From: Sinomonas mesophila
GTDB lineage: Bacteria > Actinomycetota > Actinomycetes > Actinomycetales > Micrococcaceae
Length of the DNA: 64,000 bases
NCBI RefSeq assembly: GCF_001999765.1
Contig: NZ_KV908328.1
Coordinates: forward strand, 22,780 to 86,779
Direction: 5' to 3'
Below are positions 16,465 to 24,449 of this stretch, in pieces; position 1 is the stretch's first letter, and each line of letters begins with the position of its first letter. The notes under the pieces are model-generated. The model was not told the DNA's origin and searched no databases. It saw nothing but the letters and a program-made list of their open reading frames with translations. The translations under genes and the position numbers were made by a program.

Positions 16465-17154
16465 TCATCGAACCTGTGCTAGGCGCGCGTCCTGAAGATC
16501 GCGCGAGACGCCGAGGATCGAACCGGTGACGCGGCAGGACTCCTGTGAGGCCAGGTACACGAAGACGTCGAGTTCCTCATCGTCGTCCACGGGTGCTCCC
16601 AGAAGATAGGGGCCGGCCTGGCTCGTGGCTGTGCTATTCCGGGTCGGTGCCGCCGCCACGGCGTTGACCCGGATTCCCCGCCGGGCCAGGACCTCTGCCC
16701 AGCCCTGCGTCGTGTCCAGCACGGCCCCGGCGAGCGCTTCGAGCGCCGACTCAGTGCCGCGGGAGGGAGACGAATAGAGGACGGTATTGATGATGCTCGC
16801 TCCGGGCCCCATGGCGGGAAGTGCCGCCTCGGTGCTTGTCACGAGGAGGGACATGGACTCAGCAAGTGCTCTTTCCACGTCCTGAGGCGCCGAGGGGCTG
16901 ACTCCCCGCGGAAGGTCCGCGGGCCCCGTGTTGATGAGGACGTCGATCCCGCCGAGCTCGGCCAAGGCCTCCTCGGGGGTCGCTGCGCCGCCCTCGGCCG
17001 TCGGCCGCCCACCGTGGACCGTGGCCTCGGAGAGGGTATGGACCTTCACAACGGCCCCGGCCCTGCCCAAGACCGCCCTCAACCTGAGAGCCAGGCTGGC
17101 GTCTTCTCCCGCGATGAGCACCTTGCGGCGCTCGAGACGGGCCGGTCCGGACAT
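16465..17154 (-). CDS. degenerate SDR-fold protein lacking catalytic residues
   Basis: Protein of 229 residues with the shape of a short-chain dehydrogenase: an N-terminal Rossmann start (KVLIAGEDASLALRLRAVLG), IDVLINTGPAD in place of the NNAG loop, GASIINTV at strand 5, and RRGIRVNAVAAAPTR with the usual RVN-V-P pattern. The glycine-rich TGxxxGIG is lost, and where Tyr-x3-Lys should be the sequence reads ESALEALAGAVL, so both catalytic residues are missing. It may be a non-enzymatic or binding SDR relative. The frame is intact and codon use matches neighbours. It is next to the stress sigma factor, convergent with nothing and without an obvious partner. Confidence 0.7.
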   Translation of the reverse strand: MSGPARLERRKVLIAGEDASLALRLRAVLGRAGAVVKVHTLSEATVHGGRPTAEGGAATPEEALAELGGIDVLINTGPADLPRGVSPSAPQDVERALAESMSLLVTSTEAALPAMGPGASIINTVLYSSPSRGTESALEALAGAVLDTTQGWAEVLARRGIRVNAVAAAPTRNSTATSQAGPYLLGAPVDDDEELDVFVYLASQESCRVTGSILGVSRDLQDARLAQVR

Positions 17155-17525
17155 AAGGATGGCTCCTACAGTCGGTGGAACGTCTCGACGCCGGCGTACG
17201 GTCGCACCCGTGCGTTCCGGCGTCCTCGTACGTGCTGCCTCCTCCTTCTTCCTCCTGCGCCTAGTTCACCGTAGGCACACCGGAAACGGGGTAACAAGGC
17301 TTCGAGAAACAGGTTCCCTGATGCTAGACAAACCCAGAACACTGAAAGTCTCGGACTGCTTGCCAGCCTGCACCCAGCCCCCTGAGCGGCGAGTTCCAGC
17401 GGCGTGTTTGCCCACTTCATCGGCCGGGTAAGGGTGCGCAGAACGCCTCCCCCGAGGCACCGATGTCAGCCGATGTCAGAGTGCCGGCCGCTCGCCGTCC
17501 GGCGCCGAGCAACCCAGGAGGATCG
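17155..17525. other. intergenic region of a divergent gene pair
   Basis: About 370 bp, less GC-rich than its surroundings, between the divergent SDR-like gene and the disordered-protein gene. The only recognised element is a SigB/SigF-type promoter for the plus-strand gene. No RNA gene or further ORF was convincing. Confidence 0.5.
17405..17430 (+). promoter_or_regulatory. SigB/SigF-type promoter
   Basis: GTTT at 17405-17408, 16-bp spacer, GGGTAA at 17425-17430. This fits the GTTT-N14-16-GGGTAT/A consensus of actinobacterial SigB/SigF factors and lies 95 bp before the ATG of the disordered protein. Confidence 0.6.
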
Positions 17526-17936
17526 ATGAGCGCCACACACGCCCACCCCGAGCACGAGCCGGAGCGCGAGGCGGCACGACGCGGGCCGCGGGAAGAGCCG
17601 GAGGCCTACGAGGACCGGACCGGTGCCCAGGAGCAGGGCCCCGAGCCCGGGAAGCCCATCCCCCGCAACGCGGAGGACGACGACGCGCCGGGCCGTGCGG
17701 ATGTGACCCCCGCCTCCCAGGGACTCGGGGCCATGTACGGCGACGCCGGGCGGACGCCGCATCCCGGGCCCGTTCGTCCCCCGGGCCCGGTCGACCAGGC
17801 CGCCATGGACGCGGTGGCCGAGGAGTACGAGGTGGGGAGCACCGACGACGGCGAGCGCTACCTGACCCCGCGCGACGAGGACACTGAAGCGCCCCGCACG
17901 ACGGACGATTTCCCCGACCGGTCGCCGGGGGCCTAG
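17526..17936 (+). CDS. hypothetical acidic, disordered protein
   Basis: Protein of 136 residues starting at an ATG with GGAGG four bases upstream; a longer in-frame start at 17463 lacks a site. It is rich in Glu, Asp, Pro, Arg and Gly, has no hydrophobic core or cysteines, and is predicted to be disordered. The C-terminal half has a recognisable block (QAAMDAVAEEYEVGSTDDGE) that may be the conserved part. Its putative SigB-type promoter and hydrophilic make-up are what is seen in desiccation-protective proteins, but no family was recognised. Confidence 0.65.
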   Translation: MSATHAHPEHEPEREAARRGPREEPEAYEDRTGAQEQGPEPGKPIPRNAEDDDAPGRADVTPASQGLGAMYGDAGRTPHPGPVRPPGPVDQAAMDAVAEEYEVGSTDDGERYLTPRDEDTEAPRTTDDFPDRSPGA

Positions 17937-18883
17937 CCGTCTCGGAGCAGTCGCGTCACGGCACGCTCGGAGCGGCTGGCGGGCGGGACCGCCCTTCCCG
18001 CCCTGTAGGCCGTCAGGAGCGCCGGGTCGACGTACGAGGACCGCGCGACCGCGGGGGTGTTGTGGAGCCACGCGGCGGCCTTCCCGACGGCGGCCCGCCA
18101 GGCCACGTCGGGGCCCGCGCCCGCCTCGAGGCTCCGGGCGAGCGCGCGGGCCGCGAGGACGGTGGCCCGCCACGTCCGGAGATCCTTCGCGCTCACGCCC
18201 ATTCCCGCGCACTCGCGGAGGTAGGAGTTGAGGGCCGAGGCGCCGACCGTGCTGAAGCCCTGCTCGTCGTCGTACCCGAGGGCGTGGCCCGTGGGGGCGC
18301 CCTGGGGCAGGGACCGGAGGTACCGCGCGAGGTCCGCGTCGGTCAGTTCGAGGGACCACCGCAGGCCTGACTTGCCAGGGAAGTCGAAGGTGATGCGGTC
18401 GCCGTCGAGCGTCAGGTGCCTTCGCTGGAGCGTCGTCACTCCGAACGTCCCGTACTGGCGCGCGTACCGGCGCCCGCCCACGCGCATCCCCAGCCGGTCC
18501 ACGAGGCGCACGCCCGCCGCGAGGGCCTGCAGCCGGGGGCCGCGTGCCCCACGGAGATCGGCGGTGACCCTGCGGCGGACCGTTGCGAGGCGGTCGGCGA
18601 GTTCGAGCGCCCTCCGGAACTTCCGCGCGTCCTGCCGCTGGCGCCAGGCGGCGTGGTAGATGTACTGCGTCCGTCCGGCCACGTCGACGCCGCGGGCCTG
18701 GATGCGGGACCTCGGCGAGGCGGCGATGCGCACGTTGCGCCACGCGGGCGGGATGACGAGCGCCCGGATCCGCTCGAGATCCTCCTCCGAGGAGATGCGC
18801 CGCCCGTCGGCATCCCGGTAGGTGAATCCGCGGCCGGCGCGGCGGCGGATCCAGACGCTGCGCGGGGAGGATGCACGGACCAC
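17933..18883 (-). CDS. DNA topoisomerase IB
   Basis: Poxvirus/Deinococcus-type topoisomerase IB of 316 residues, which relaxes supercoils by a transient 3'-phosphotyrosine. The N-terminal domain has GFTYRDADGRRI and LVIPPAWRNVRI, the catalytic domain GMRVGGRRYARQYGTFGVTT, VSAKDLRTWRAT with the active-site Arg/Lys, and NTPAVARSSYVDPAL with nucleophile Tyr284. The likely start is a GTG at 18883. The 3' end overlaps the convergent disordered-protein gene by four bases. A SigF-like promoter only 11 bases from the start would give an almost leaderless mRNA. In bacteria this enzyme is often a stress-related accessory. Confidence 0.9.
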   Translation of the reverse strand: MVRASSPRSVWIRRRAGRGFTYRDADGRRISSEEDLERIRALVIPPAWRNVRIAASPRSRIQARGVDVAGRTQYIYHAAWRQRQDARKFRRALELADRLATVRRRVTADLRGARGPRLQALAAGVRLVDRLGMRVGGRRYARQYGTFGVTTLQRRHLTLDGDRITFDFPGKSGLRWSLELTDADLARYLRSLPQGAPTGHALGYDDEQGFSTVGASALNSYLRECAGMGVSAKDLRTWRATVLAARALARSLEAGAGPDVAWRAAVGKAAAWLHNTPAVARSSYVDPALLTAYRAGRAVPPASRSERAVTRLLRDG

Positions 18884-18893
18884 GCGCCTGTTC

Positions 18894-18918
18894 GTACCCT
18901 GCCGGGAGCAGCATCAAC
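18894..18918 (-). promoter_or_regulatory. possible SigB/SigF-type promoter of topoisomerase IB
   Basis: On the minus strand, GTTG (18918-18915), 15-bp spacer, GGGTAC (18899-18894). The -10 hexamer is good, the -35 has G for T. Start of translation is 11 bases further on. Confidence 0.45.
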
Positions 18919-19028
18919 CATCTTCGCCCAACCCGGCGGACCCCCTTTCGCCGAGGCCCGGGGTCGCCCTACCGTGGCCATGGGTCAAGCAGCGGCCCTT
19001 CCCGCGTGACGACCGAGCGGAGTCTGCC

Positions 19029-19931
19029 ATGGACAAAACCGATTCCCCCGACAGCACGGCACCCGATGACCCCCGTGCAGCCCATCCGACAGGCGGCCGG
19101 CCGCGCCAGGAGCAGGAACCGCCGGGCACTACCGGCGAGACGACTCCACGCCCCGATCACGGGGAGAACACCTACGAGGGCCACAGCCGCCTCGCTGGGC
19201 GCGCCGCGCTCATCACGGGCGGCGACTCCGGTATCGGCCGCGCCGTGGCCATCGCCTTCGCCCGCGAGGGCGCCGACGTCGCCTTGACACACCTGCCGGA
19301 GGAGGCGGAGGACGCCGCCGAGACCGAGCGCCAGATCGTCGCCGCCGGGCGGCGCGCCGTCGTGCTCGAGGGCGACCTGCGCGACGAGACGGTGAGCTCC
19401 TCGCTCCCCGAGCGCGTCCTGCACGCACTCGGCCGCCTCGACATCCTGGTGCTCAACGCGGCATACCAGCGGGCCCGCGACGGCGTCGACTCAGTGCCGA
19501 CGGAGGAGTTCGACCGCGTGCTGCGCACCAACCTGTACAGCCAGTTCTGGACCCTGCGGGCCGCGCTCCCCCACCTCGCGCCCGGCGCGTCGATCATCAT
19601 CACGAGCTCGATCCAAGCCGTGCAGCCGTCCGCCGGCCTGTTCGACTACGCCATGACGAAGGCGGCGCAGGTGGCGCTCGTGAAGGCCCTCGCGCCCGAA
19701 CTGGGGCCCAAGGGCATCCGCATCAACGCCGTGGCGCCCGGGCCGATCTGGACGCCGCTCATCCCATCGACGGGATGGCCGGACCACATCTCGGACTTCG
19801 GGCAGGACACGCCGCTCGGCAGGCCGGGCCAGCCCGCCGAGCTCGCCGCGGCCTACGTGCTCCTCGCCTCGGACGAGGGAGGGTACATCTCCGGGGCCGT
19901 GCTGCCCGTGACGGGCGGCAAGCCGTTCTGA
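19029..19931 (+). CDS. SDR family oxidoreductase with extended N-terminus
   Basis: NAD(P)-dependent short-chain dehydrogenase of 300 residues. After a disordered 50-residue Pro/Thr/Glu-rich head with HGENTYEGHSRLAGR, the cofactor loop TGGDSGIG (63-70) begins the fold; NAAYQ replaces NNAG, IIITSS supplies the catalytic Ser, and YAMTK gives Tyr207 and Lys211. The DxGE...Y-G-SxLxG-K head and the length are those of the YghA/YhdF-like stress SDR group. All catalytic residues are intact, in contrast to the SDR-like gene at 16.5 kb. It ends at a hairpin shared with the next, convergent gene. Confidence 0.88.
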   Translation: MDKTDSPDSTAPDDPRAAHPTGGRPRQEQEPPGTTGETTPRPDHGENTYEGHSRLAGRAALITGGDSGIGRAVAIAFAREGADVALTHLPEEAEDAAETERQIVAAGRRAVVLEGDLRDETVSSSLPERVLHALGRLDILVLNAAYQRARDGVDSVPTEEFDRVLRTNLYSQFWTLRAALPHLAPGASIIITSSIQAVQPSAGLFDYAMTKAAQVALVKALAPELGPKGIRINAVAPGPIWTPLIPSTGWPDHISDFGQDTPLGRPGQPAELAAAYVLLASDEGGYISGAVLPVTGGKPF

Positions 19932-19950
19932 GGGCAGGGGCGCTGAGGGC

Positions 19951-19978
19951 AGGTACGCGCCCTAACGGGCACGTACCT
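19951..19978. terminator. hairpin between convergent genes
   Basis: AGGTACGCGCCC, loop TAAC, GGGCACGTACCT: 12-bp stem with one mismatch, between the SDR stop and the end of the repeat-tailed protein gene. It can serve both directions. Confidence 0.6.
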
Positions 19979-19986
19979 GGGGCGCG

Positions 19987-20505
19987 TCAGATGGGCCGCT
20001 CGCGGGGATCCGTGTGCCGGTGGCCGGCGTCGTCCCGCTTCGGCTCGGTCATGCCCCTGCCGGCCTCGTCCGTCCTCGGCTCGGTCATGCCCCTGCCGGC
20101 CTCGTCCCGCTTCGGCTCGGTCATGCCCCTGCCGGCCTCGTTCGCACTCGGCTCGGCCGCGCCTCGGTCGGCGTCCACGCGGGGATCCATCTCGTCCGCC
20201 CGGCGGCGCTGCTCGGCGATCTCCTCGCGTTCCTCGCGGAGATTGGCCGAGCCGTCGGTCGCCTGGCGGCGCAGCCGTTCCGCCTCGACCTCGGCCTGCT
20301 CGGCATGCGCGCGGTCCTCCATGCTCTTGGCCTCGCGCTCGCGCACGGAGAGCTCCTTCTCCGCGGCCTCGTCGCGCAAGGTCTCAGCCCGGTTGTGCCT
20401 GCGCTCCTCGAGCTTGGCGCGCCCCTTCCGGGACATGAGCGCAAGGATCACGAGAGCCGCGAGGGCGATCACGATGATGATGATCCATGTCGTCAGGGCG
20501 TCCAT
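19987..20505 (-). CDS. membrane-anchored coiled-coil protein with 14-residue C-terminal repeats
   Basis: Protein of 172 residues starting at an ATG preceded by GAGGAGG. One N-terminal transmembrane helix (about residues 6-26) is followed by a highly charged Arg/Glu/Ala coiled-coil region to about residue 115, then three 14-residue repeats built on EAGRGMTEPKRD and a short tail with HRHTDPRERP. No family was recognised. A single-pass anchor plus coiled coil suggests a structural role at the membrane. Its SigF-like promoter links it to the stress genes around it. The repeat region is a likely site of length variation. Confidence 0.65.
   Translation of the reverse strand: MDALTTWIIIIVIALAALVILALMSRKGRAKLEERRHNRAETLRDEAAEKELSVREREAKSMEDRAHAEQAEVEAERLRRQATDGSANLREEREEIAEQRRRADEMDPRVDADRGAAEPSANEAGRGMTEPKRDEAGRGMTEPRTDEAGRGMTEPKRDDAGHRHTDPRERPI
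20020..20150 (+). repeat. 42-bp tandem repeats in the coiled-coil protein gene
   Basis: About three copies of a 42-bp unit containing CTCGGTCATGCCCCTGCC, each encoding the 14-residue EAGRGMTEP repeat. Copies are nearly identical at the DNA level, which points to recent duplication. Confidence 0.75.
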
Positions 20506-20539
20506 GGGTCCACCTCCTCGATGTGGTTGCGCTTGAGAA

Positions 20540-20563
20540 CTACCCGCCGGGCGCGGACCCAAC
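20540..20563 (-). promoter_or_regulatory. possible SigB/SigF-type promoter
   Basis: On the minus strand, GTTG (20563-20560), 14-bp spacer, GGGTAG (20545-20540), about 35 bp before the ATG of the coiled-coil protein. Confidence 0.45.
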
Positions 20564-20674
20564 CATGGCCCGCCGGAAGCGCACGGGCGAAGCGCACGGG
20601 CGAACCGCACGGCGCGCCGCACACCGCCGTGCACACCGTCGTCGTACGCCTGCGCGCCTTGGTAGGGTGCGGGC

Positions 20675-22462
20675 ATGTCGCGGATCGAAGACTACGCGCT
20701 CCTCGGCGACCTCCAGACGGCCGCGCTCGTGGGGCGGGACGGCTCGATCGACTGGCTGTGCCTGCCGCACTTCGACTCGCCCTCGTGCTTCGCCGCGCTG
20801 CTCGGGACGCCCGAGCACGGCCGGTGGCGGATCGCCCCTGTCGGGGCGGGCGAGTGCACGTCGCGCCGCTACCTCCCGGAAACGCTCGTGCTCGAGACGA
20901 CGTGGCGCACGGACACCGGCGAGGCGCGCGTCCTGGACTTCATGCCGCCGCGTGACCGCGTCGTCGACCTCGTCCGGATCGTCGAGGGCGTCAGCGGCGC
21001 CGTGGACATGGAGGGCGACCTCGCGCTGCGCTTCGACTACGGCCACATCGTCCCGTGGGTGCGCCGCCGCGACAGCGTCCTGCACGCCGTCGCCGGCCCC
21101 GACGCGGCCTACCTGAACACGACGGCGCCGCTCGCCGGACGCGGGCTGCGCACGGCGTCGTCGTTCAGCGTGCGCGCGGGCGAGCGCGTCCCGTTCGTGC
21201 TCACGTGGCGCCCGAGCCACGAGGACTACACGCCGCGGCCCGACGCCGACGCTTCCCTCGAGCGGACACTCGCGTTCTGGCGCGACTGGTCCGGGCGGTG
21301 CCTCATGGGCGGGCCGTGGAAGGAGGCCGTACACCGCTCGCTCATCACCCTCAAGGCGCTCACGTTCGAGCCGACGGGGGCGATCGTGGCCGCCGCGACG
21401 TCGTCACTGCCCGAGTGGCCCGGTGGGGAGCGGAACTGGGACTACCGGCTCTGCTGGCTCCGCGACGCGACCCTGACTCTCCAGCCGCTCCTCGCCGCGG
21501 GCTACACGGACGAGGCCTCCGCGTGGCGCAGCTGGCTCCTGCGCGCCGTGGCCGGGGACCCGGCGGACCTGCAGATCGTGTACTCCATCACGGGCAAGCG
21601 CCGCCTTCCAGAGGCGACGCTCGGCTGGCTCCCGGGCTACGAGGGCGCCACGCCGGTGCGCACGGGCAACGCCGCGGCCGAGCAGCTCCAGCTCGACGTG
21701 TGGGGCGAGGTGCTCGACGTCCTGGCGCTCACGCGCAACGCGCTCGGCGCGAGCAGGGACGCGTGGGACCTCCAGAGCGCGCTCATGCGCCACCTCGAGA
21801 AGACCTGGCGCGAGCCGGACAACAGTCTGTGGGAGATGCGCGGTCCCCGGCGCCACTTCACGCACTCGAAGGTCATGGCATGGGTCGCCGCGGACCGCAT
21901 GGTCAAGGGCGTCGAGGCGGGGCTGCCCGGGCCGCTCGAGCGGTGGCGGGCCGTGCGCGAGGAGATCCGCGGGGACGTCCTCGCCAACGCCCTCGACCCG
22001 TCTGGGAGCCACTTCGTGCAGTCCTACGGATCGACCGAGCTCGACGCGGCGCTCCTGCTCATCCCGCGCGTGGGCTTCCTGCCGCATGCCGACCCACGGG
22101 TCGTCGCGACCGTCGAGGCCGTGCAGCGCGAGCTCAGCGTCGACGGTTTCATCCGGCGGTACCGCACCGAGTCCCCCGTCGACGGGCTCCCGCCCGGGGA
22201 GGGCGTATTCCTTGCGTGCTCGTTCTGGCTCGTCGCCGCGCTCGTCGGGATCGGCCGGGCGGGCGAGGCGCGGGAGCTGTTCGAGCGGCTCCTCGCCCTG
22301 CAGAACGACGTCGGGCTCCTGAGCGAGGAGTACGATCCCCGCACGGGCCGCCAGCTCGGGAACACACCGCAGGCCTTCAGCCACTTCGGCCTCATCAACG
22401 CGGCGCACGCGCTCGAGCACGGCTGCCCGTCGAGTGACGAGCACCCCTCAGCGACCCGCTGA
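20675..22462 (+). CDS. glycoside hydrolase family 15 enzyme (glucoamylase/trehalase type)
   Basis: Protein of 595 residues with the two-part structure of bacterial GH15: an N-terminal beta-domain starting IEDYALLGDLQTAALVGRDG, typical of actinobacterial trehalase/glucoamylase-like proteins, and an (alpha/alpha)6 barrel. ERNWDYRLCWLRDA at about 252-265 is the substrate-binding landmark, and LLSEEYDP near residue 549 supplies the catalytic base region with GNTPQAFSHFGLINAA after it. No signal peptide is seen, so a cytoplasmic role on trehalose or a glucan is expected. Mycobacterial relatives are trehalases, which would fit the stress context. Its stop overlaps the convergent vsr gene by 15 bases. 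Confidence 0.88.
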   Translation: MSRIEDYALLGDLQTAALVGRDGSIDWLCLPHFDSPSCFAALLGTPEHGRWRIAPVGAGECTSRRYLPETLVLETTWRTDTGEARVLDFMPPRDRVVDLVRIVEGVSGAVDMEGDLALRFDYGHIVPWVRRRDSVLHAVAGPDAAYLNTTAPLAGRGLRTASSFSVRAGERVPFVLTWRPSHEDYTPRPDADASLERTLAFWRDWSGRCLMGGPWKEAVHRSLITLKALTFEPTGAIVAAATSSLPEWPGGERNWDYRLCWLRDATLTLQPLLAAGYTDEASAWRSWLLRAVAGDPADLQIVYSITGKRRLPEATLGWLPGYEGATPVRTGNAAAEQLQLDVWGEVLDVLALTRNALGASRDAWDLQSALMRHLEKTWREPDNSLWEMRGPRRHFTHSKVMAWVAADRMVKGVEAGLPGPLERWRAVREEIRGDVLANALDPSGSHFVQSYGSTELDAALLLIPRVGFLPHADPRVVATVEAVQRELSVDGFIRRYRTESPVDGLPPGEGVFLACSFWLVAALVGIGRAGEARELFERLLALQNDVGLLSEEYDPRTGRQLGNTPQAFSHFGLINAAHALEHGCPSSDEHPSATR

Positions 22463-22969
22463 CGGGGCGCGCACGGCCGCGGCGATCTGCCGGGCGACCT
22501 CGTGCGGGTCCTCGTGGCTCCAGAAGCGCAGCACACGCCAGCCCGCCTCGCCGAGCGCCGCGCTCGTCTCAGCGTCGCGCTCGCGGTTGCGGGCGATCTT
22601 GGGCCGCCAGTAGTCCACGTTCCGGGCCGGTTCGATGTAGTGCTCGGGGCAGCCGTGCCAGTAGCAGCCGTCGATGAAAACGGCGACGCGCGCCCGCGTG
22701 AAGACGAGGTCCGCGGTGCGCCGCAGCCTCGGCTCGGGCCGGTAGGCGACCCGGTAGCGCAGCCCCATGGCGTGCACCGCGCGCCGCACCGCAAGCTCGG
22801 GCGCCGTGTCCCGCGAGCGGTTCCCCAGCATGGTCTTGCGGATCGCCGGCGTCGAGGCCCACGAGGCGGTGCCGGGCGCTGCCCTGGTGCGTGCCGCGCC
22901 TGGCGGGACGGACGACGACGGCGAGTCGCCGCCGTCGTCCGCCCCGCCGTGACGCCTGGCCTGGCTCAT
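22448..22969 (-). CDS. vsr: very short patch repair (Vsr) endonuclease
   Basis: Nicks DNA 5' of T in T:G mismatches that arise by deamination of 5-methylcytosine. The core has RKTMLGNRSRDTAPELAVRR, TADLVFTRARVAVFIDGCYWHGCPEH (Asp and the active-site His are in this block, positions about 88-113) and WRPKIARNRERD, all of the Vsr family. An Ala/Gly/Ser-rich N-terminus of about 40 residues precedes it. The ATG at 22969 was chosen over a TTG 15 bases upstream. No C5-cytosine methyltransferase, its usual partner, lies anywhere in the window. Confidence 0.88.
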   Translation of the reverse strand: MSQARRHGGADDGGDSPSSSVPPGAARTRAAPGTASWASTPAIRKTMLGNRSRDTAPELAVRRAVHAMGLRYRVAYRPEPRLRRTADLVFTRARVAVFIDGCYWHGCPEHYIEPARNVDYWRPKIARNRERDAETSAALGEAGWRVLRFWSHEDPHEVARQIAAAVRAPSAGR

Positions 22970-22988
22970 GCGGCCAGCGTACAAGGCC

Positions 22989-23015
22989 AGGGGCCACCTC
23001 CTGGAGATGGCCCCT
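22989..23015 (-). terminator. hairpin downstream of the aldo/keto reductase
   Basis: AGGGGCCA and TGGCCCCT form a perfect 8-bp stem around an 11-base loop, 30 bp after the reductase stop on the minus strand and before the vsr start. Confidence 0.55.
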
Positions 23016-23045
23016 GAGGGATGGGATGCGGATGGGTGCGACCCC

Positions 23046-23900
23046 TCAGCCGTGGTCGGCCGTCGCCGGATCGGGACCGATGCGGCCGGCCGCGCCCTTG
23101 TCGAGGGCCTCGATCGCGGCGAGGTCCTCGGCGTCGAGGGTGACGCCGAGCGAGGCCCAGTTCTGCGCGATGCGCTCGGGCGTGACGGACTTCGGGATCA
23201 CGATGTTGCCGAGGGCGAGGTGCCACGCGATGACGGCCTGCGCGACGCTCACGCCGTGCTTGTCCGCGATCGCGGCCAGAGCCGGGTCGCCGAGCAGGTC
23301 CTTGCCCTGGCCGAGCGGGGACCAGGACTCGTGCAGGATCCCCTTCGCCGCCTCGACGGTGCGCAGCTGCGCCTGCTGGAAGTACGGGTGCGTCTCCACC
23401 TGGTTGATCACCGGCACGACGCCGGTCGCGCGCTCGATCTCCTCGAGGGCCTCTACCGTGAAGTTGGAGACCCCGATCGAGCGGACCCGGCCAGACTCCT
23501 TGAGCTTGATGAGCTCCTCCCATGTCTCGAGGTAGAGGCCGCGCTGGGGCAGGAGCCAGTGGATGAGGTACAGGTCCACGTACTCGAGGCCGAGCTTCTC
23601 GAGCGAGTCCTCGAAGGCGGGGGCCACCCTGCCGCGGCCCTGGTCGGCGTTCCAGAGCTTGGTCGTGATGTAGAGGTCCTCGCGGGCCAGGCCCGAGGAC
23701 GCGATGGCGCGGCCGACGCCTGCCTCGTTGCCGTAGGCCGCGGCGGTGTCGATGTGGCGGTAGCCGACGCCGAAGGCCTCGCCGACCACACGCTCGGCGA
23801 CGGCGTCCTCGACCTGCCACACGCCATAGCCGAGCTGGGGAATGGTGGTGCCATCGTTGAGCGCGAGCACGGGGGACGTCAGGGTTTCAGCGGAAGTCAT
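23046..23900 (-). CDS. aldo/keto reductase
   Basis: NADPH-dependent (alpha/beta)8 reductase of 284 residues, of the 2,5-diketo-gluconate reductase type. GYRHIDTAAAYGNEAGVGRA holds the catalytic Asp and Tyr, ITTKLW the Lys, LYLIHWLLP the His, and GVSNF and IPKSVTPERI bind the nucleotide. ATG at 23900 was chosen over ATG 23909 because AAAGG then lies nine bases away rather than directly adjoining. Such enzymes detoxify aldehydes and methylglyoxal. It stands alone between hairpins. Confidence 0.92.
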   Translation of the reverse strand: MTSAETLTSPVLALNDGTTIPQLGYGVWQVEDAVAERVVGEAFGVGYRHIDTAAAYGNEAGVGRAIASSGLAREDLYITTKLWNADQGRGRVAPAFEDSLEKLGLEYVDLYLIHWLLPQRGLYLETWEELIKLKESGRVRSIGVSNFTVEALEEIERATGVVPVINQVETHPYFQQAQLRTVEAAKGILHESWSPLGQGKDLLGDPALAAIADKHGVSVAQAVIAWHLALGNIVIPKSVTPERIAQNWASLGVTLDAEDLAAIEALDKGAAGRIGPDPATADHG

Positions 23901-24000
23901 GGGCCCCATCCTTTCCGCCGCGAAGCGCGGAGGGAAGGGGCAGAGACCGATTTCTTCAGCATCTTCGCCGACCGCGAAACCCCCCGACGGCGGGAATAAA

Positions 24001-24441
24001 TCAGCGGGCCACGAGGCGTTCGGCGAGCTCGACCTGCTCGAGCACGGCCGCCGCGCGGCGCTGGACCGAGAGCGCGCCCACGGGCACGGGCCCGACAGCG
24101 AGCCGCAGCATGGCCGCGGCCTCGGCCGTGGTCGCGAGGGCGTTGCCGGCCTTGGAGAGGGCGCGGTGGACGTCGGCGAGCTCGCCCGGGACGTCGAGGC
24201 CGTCGCTCGGGGCGCCCTCCTGCGCCGCGGCGCACACGGCGCGCACGCGCGGAAGGAGCCCCGCGAGCGCGTCCGCGATGACGACGAGCTCGGCGTAGAG
24301 CGACTCGTCCTCGATGCCCTCGAGGACCTGGTGGTAGCGGTCGAGGCCACGCTTGAAGCGGTCGTGGGCCCGCCGCCAGAGGCCCTTGCCGAGCTCGGCG
24401 TCGTCGCGCCGGCTTTGGAACGCCGTGCTGAAGAGTCCCAC
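24001..24441 (-). CDS. conserved hypothetical helical protein
   Basis: Soluble, all-helical protein of 146 residues beginning at a GTG (GLFSTAFQSRRDDAELG). No cysteines, signal peptide or membrane helix are visible. A middle segment (LYAELVVIADALAGLLPRVR) and several Ala/Leu heptads suggest a helical bundle. It ends nine bases from the Bpa-family gene upstream of it, both on the minus strand, so it may be co-transcribed with bpa. No family function was recognised; it may be actinobacteria-specific. Confidence 0.6.
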   Translation of the reverse strand: MGLFSTAFQSRRDDAELGKGLWRRAHDRFKRGLDRYHQVLEGIEDESLYAELVVIADALAGLLPRVRAVCAAAQEGAPSDGLDVPGELADVHRALSKAGNALATTAEAAAMLRLAVGPVPVGALSVQRRAAAVLEQVELAERLVAR

Positions 24442-24449
24442 GGGTGCGC

